A DNA stretch of 64,000 bases, taken from the NCBI GenBank assembly GCA_934661375.1, contig CAKUJH010000003.1:62001-126000 (forward strand). The letters are read 5' to 3'. A model generated the notes under the pieces. The model saw only the letters and a list, made by a program, of their open reading frames with translations. It was not told the DNA's origin and ran no database searches. Shown in pieces: positions 62,784-64,000 of the stretch. Within the stretch, counting starts at the first letter, position 1. Every line of letters starts with the position of its first letter. A program made the translations under genes and the position numbers. Source of the stretch: an uncultured Victivallales bacterium. Lineage in GTDB: Bacteria > Verrucomicrobiota > Lentisphaeria > Victivallales > UBA1829.

Positions 62784-63593
62784 ATGAAGAAGACAGTTTT
62801 ACTCCGTCATGCCGCAATGCGGCGGCGCAACAGATTCACATTGATCGAACTCCTCGTTGTTATAGCGATTATCGCGATTCTGGCGGGAATGCTGCTCCCG
62901 GCTTTGAATCGAGCCAGACAGAAAGCGCGTTCCGCCGCCTGCGTTTCCAATCTCAAACAATTGGGTGTCAGCATGTATGCTTATGTTGGAGATTTCTCCG
63001 ATTACTTTGTTGCTGATTATCATTTCGGATACAAGGTTGGAAGTTTCCCCGATAACTGGGTCAGAAAAATGATTGCGAACGGATATCTGACCGGGAATAT
63101 TCTCTGCTGTCCCGGCAGAACCAACATTACCAATGCCGGTCTCAGGGAACTATTGCGCAATCTGAAAATGGGAGACGATCTCTTCACGGGCTGGGCCGCA
63201 GATGTTTCTGAATACGGCTACAATTATCTGTGCATCGGCATGAACCGGAAAAAGTATTCTTCCGGAGGTCCTGTATATGAACCGAAAGATCCGGCAAAAC
63301 CGCACATGGTCAAGAACCCTTCCTCCAAAATTCTTAATGCGGATGCACAAGATAGAGGTACTGGTTGGGGGTGTTCAAAACTGCTGTTCTACGGCTTCAG
63401 CAATACCAGTGAAAACGGCTACCTTTCTCCGCGTCACGATGGGATCTGCAATATTCTGTTCGTTGCCGGCAATGTCGGGCAATTGAACGGCGGAGTGAAA
63501 AGCGATGTCGGAATCAACAACCTTCACAGACAAGCCAAAGCGGCTTATATGTCGGGCAATATGTGGACTCGGGAAGACAAAATTCCGTGGTAA
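62784..63593 (+). CDS. Pseudopilin-like protein with N-methylation signal
   Basis: This 269-residue protein has a basic leader, then RFTLIELLVVIAIIAIL with the prepilin cleavage site before Phe and the conserved Glu at position 5, then LNRARQKARSAACVSNLKQLG. The globular domain ends with an H-x9-DG-like region, where homologues carry GGxNxLFADGH; here HDGICNILFVAGNVG is a degenerate version. Typical of the numerous Lentisphaerae pseudopilins that accompany sugar regulators and glycosidases. AGGGAAAGGG precedes the ATG. It probably uses the PilB/PilC machinery at 50 kb. Confidence 0.92.
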   Translation: MKKTVLLRHAAMRRRNRFTLIELLVVIAIIAILAGMLLPALNRARQKARSAACVSNLKQLGVSMYAYVGDFSDYFVADYHFGYKVGSFPDNWVRKMIANGYLTGNILCCPGRTNITNAGLRELLRNLKMGDDLFTGWAADVSEYGYNYLCIGMNRKKYSSGGPVYEPKDPAKPHMVKNPSSKILNADAQDRGTGWGCSKLLFYGFSNTSENGYLSPRHDGICNILFVAGNVGQLNGGVKSDVGINNLHRQAKAAYMSGNMWTREDKIPW

Positions 63594-63622
63594 TTTGAAC
63601 TTTGACAATAAAGGAAAACGAC

Positions 63623-64000
63623 ATGAAAACACTATTTTGGGGAATACTGTTCGCGGGAACAGCGGTCCTGGCAGCTGAACCATCCTATCAGTGGAATTTT
63701 GACAATCTTAACAAAAACGGAAAGCCGGTCGGCAGTCATGGACTGGTCTATCATGGAGCCCTGATCGCTCCGGATGGGGGCGTCACGAAAACCAACGCCC
63801 TGCTCTGCAACGGGAAAGGACGCAACCACATTGTTCTCAGCATGGACAGCAAGGAATGGACTGCGGAATTTAAGTTCAAGCTGGATCAGTCGGAATCGAA
63901 TCAGCAGCGCACACTTTTCGCTTATGAACACCGTGCCTGGAATATTGCGCGTTTTCTTTTATATATAGACCGGAACGGACGGTTGACCGGGGATTTCCGG
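63623..64000 (+). CDS. Secreted LamG/concanavalin-like protein, N-terminal part (3' truncated)
   Basis: The reading frame begins at ATG 63623 with AAAGGA 8-9 bases upstream and runs off the window after 126 codons. It has a signal peptide (MKTLFWGILFAGTAVLAA), followed by beta-rich sequence: YQWNFDNLNKNGKPVG, WTAEFKFKLDQ and a FLLYIDRNGRL segment. This matches the LamG/concanavalin-like carbohydrate-binding fold by pattern. It is probably the enzyme or binding protein of a regulator-pseudopilin cassette. Confidence 0.7.
   Translation, partial: MKTLFWGILFAGTAVLAAEPSYQWNFDNLNKNGKPVGSHGLVYHGALIAPDGGVTKTNALLCNGKGRNHIVLSMDSKEWTAEFKFKLDQSESNQQRTLFAYEHRAWNIARFLLYIDRNGRLTGDFR

Noticed and set aside
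1..64000. CRISPR arrays, insertion sequences, prophage genes
   Set aside because: No regularly spaced repeats, transposase, integrase or phage structural motifs were recognised on either strand.

Overview
The window looks like chromosomal DNA from a Gram-negative bacterium of the Lentisphaerae/Victivallales branch of the PVC group. The assignment rests on gene style, not on a marker search. The pseudopilin-like protein at 62784 has the FTLIELLVVIAIIAILAGMLLPAL leader followed by an RARxKARxxxCxSNLKQLG stretch, which is very abundant in Lentisphaerae. LpxA, RseP and many lipoproteins imply an outer membrane. Genes are densely packed, often with ATGA start/stop overlaps, and good Shine-Dalgarno sites are common. 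I saw no transposase, prophage or CRISPR array.

Layout. 1-5.8 kb: the 3' end of an ArnT/GT39-like membrane glycosyltransferase, rlmN, an ankyrin lipoprotein, a DJ-1/PfpI protein, tgt and a YgjP-type metallopeptidase. 5.8-6.6 kb: a glutaredoxin-like protein and a coiled-coil lipoprotein. 6.8-14.8 kb: a phosphate locus. It begins with a small secretin-domain gene carrying an apparent frameshift, then pstS, an unknown 115-residue gene, pstC, pstA, pstB, phoU, phoB and phoR. Candidate Pho boxes lie before the secretin gene and before pstS. 14.9-15.26 kb: RNase P RNA (rnpB). 15.3-17.6 kb: four uncharacterised membrane/coiled-coil genes in two converging pairs. 17.7-21 kb (minus): pdxB, holA and an M42 peptidase. 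21.1-26 kb (plus): prfB, a lipoprotein fused to a pseudopilin-type domain, ribF and a membrane-anchored HTH protein. 26-30.7 kb (minus): glk-ppx-ppk, a polyphosphate operon. 30.9-35.8 kb (minus): folE-dtd-dxr-rseP-ispG. 36-44.5 kb (plus): a UPF0047 protein, an inositol-phosphatase-like protein, recN, a 1026-residue Sel1-repeat protein, an RlmD/TrmA-type methyltransferase, tatD and an HNH nuclease.

44.5-50 kb: a carbohydrate cassette with an AraC regulator, a Gfo/Idh/MocA oxidoreductase, a PIG-L/LmbE deacetylase and an unassigned hydrolase-like protein. It includes tRNA-Pro(TGG) and ends at tRNA-Arg(ACG). 50.3-56.7 kb: two tandem PilB/GspE ATPases and PilC, followed by coaX, trpF and a DUF1805 gene. 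56.8-61.5 kb: metY with a long structured leader, a lipoprotein, lpxA and a CPA2-type antiporter. 61.6-64 kb: a GntR/LacI-type regulator with a consensus promoter, a pseudopilin-like protein and the 5' end of a secreted LamG-like protein.

Three themes connect the genes. Phosphate uptake and sensing (pst-pho) and polyphosphate turnover (ppk-ppx-glk) lie 12 kb apart. Type II secretion/type IV pilus parts are scattered: mini-secretin, PilB x2, PilC, pseudopilin and a pseudopilin-domain lipoprotein. Sugar-processing cassettes with their own regulators occur twice. The most unusual items are the secretin-pst locus, the unknown gene inside pst, the lipoprotein/pseudopilin fusion, the HTH-membrane-coiled-coil protein, an RseP with three PDZ-like segments and the metY leader.
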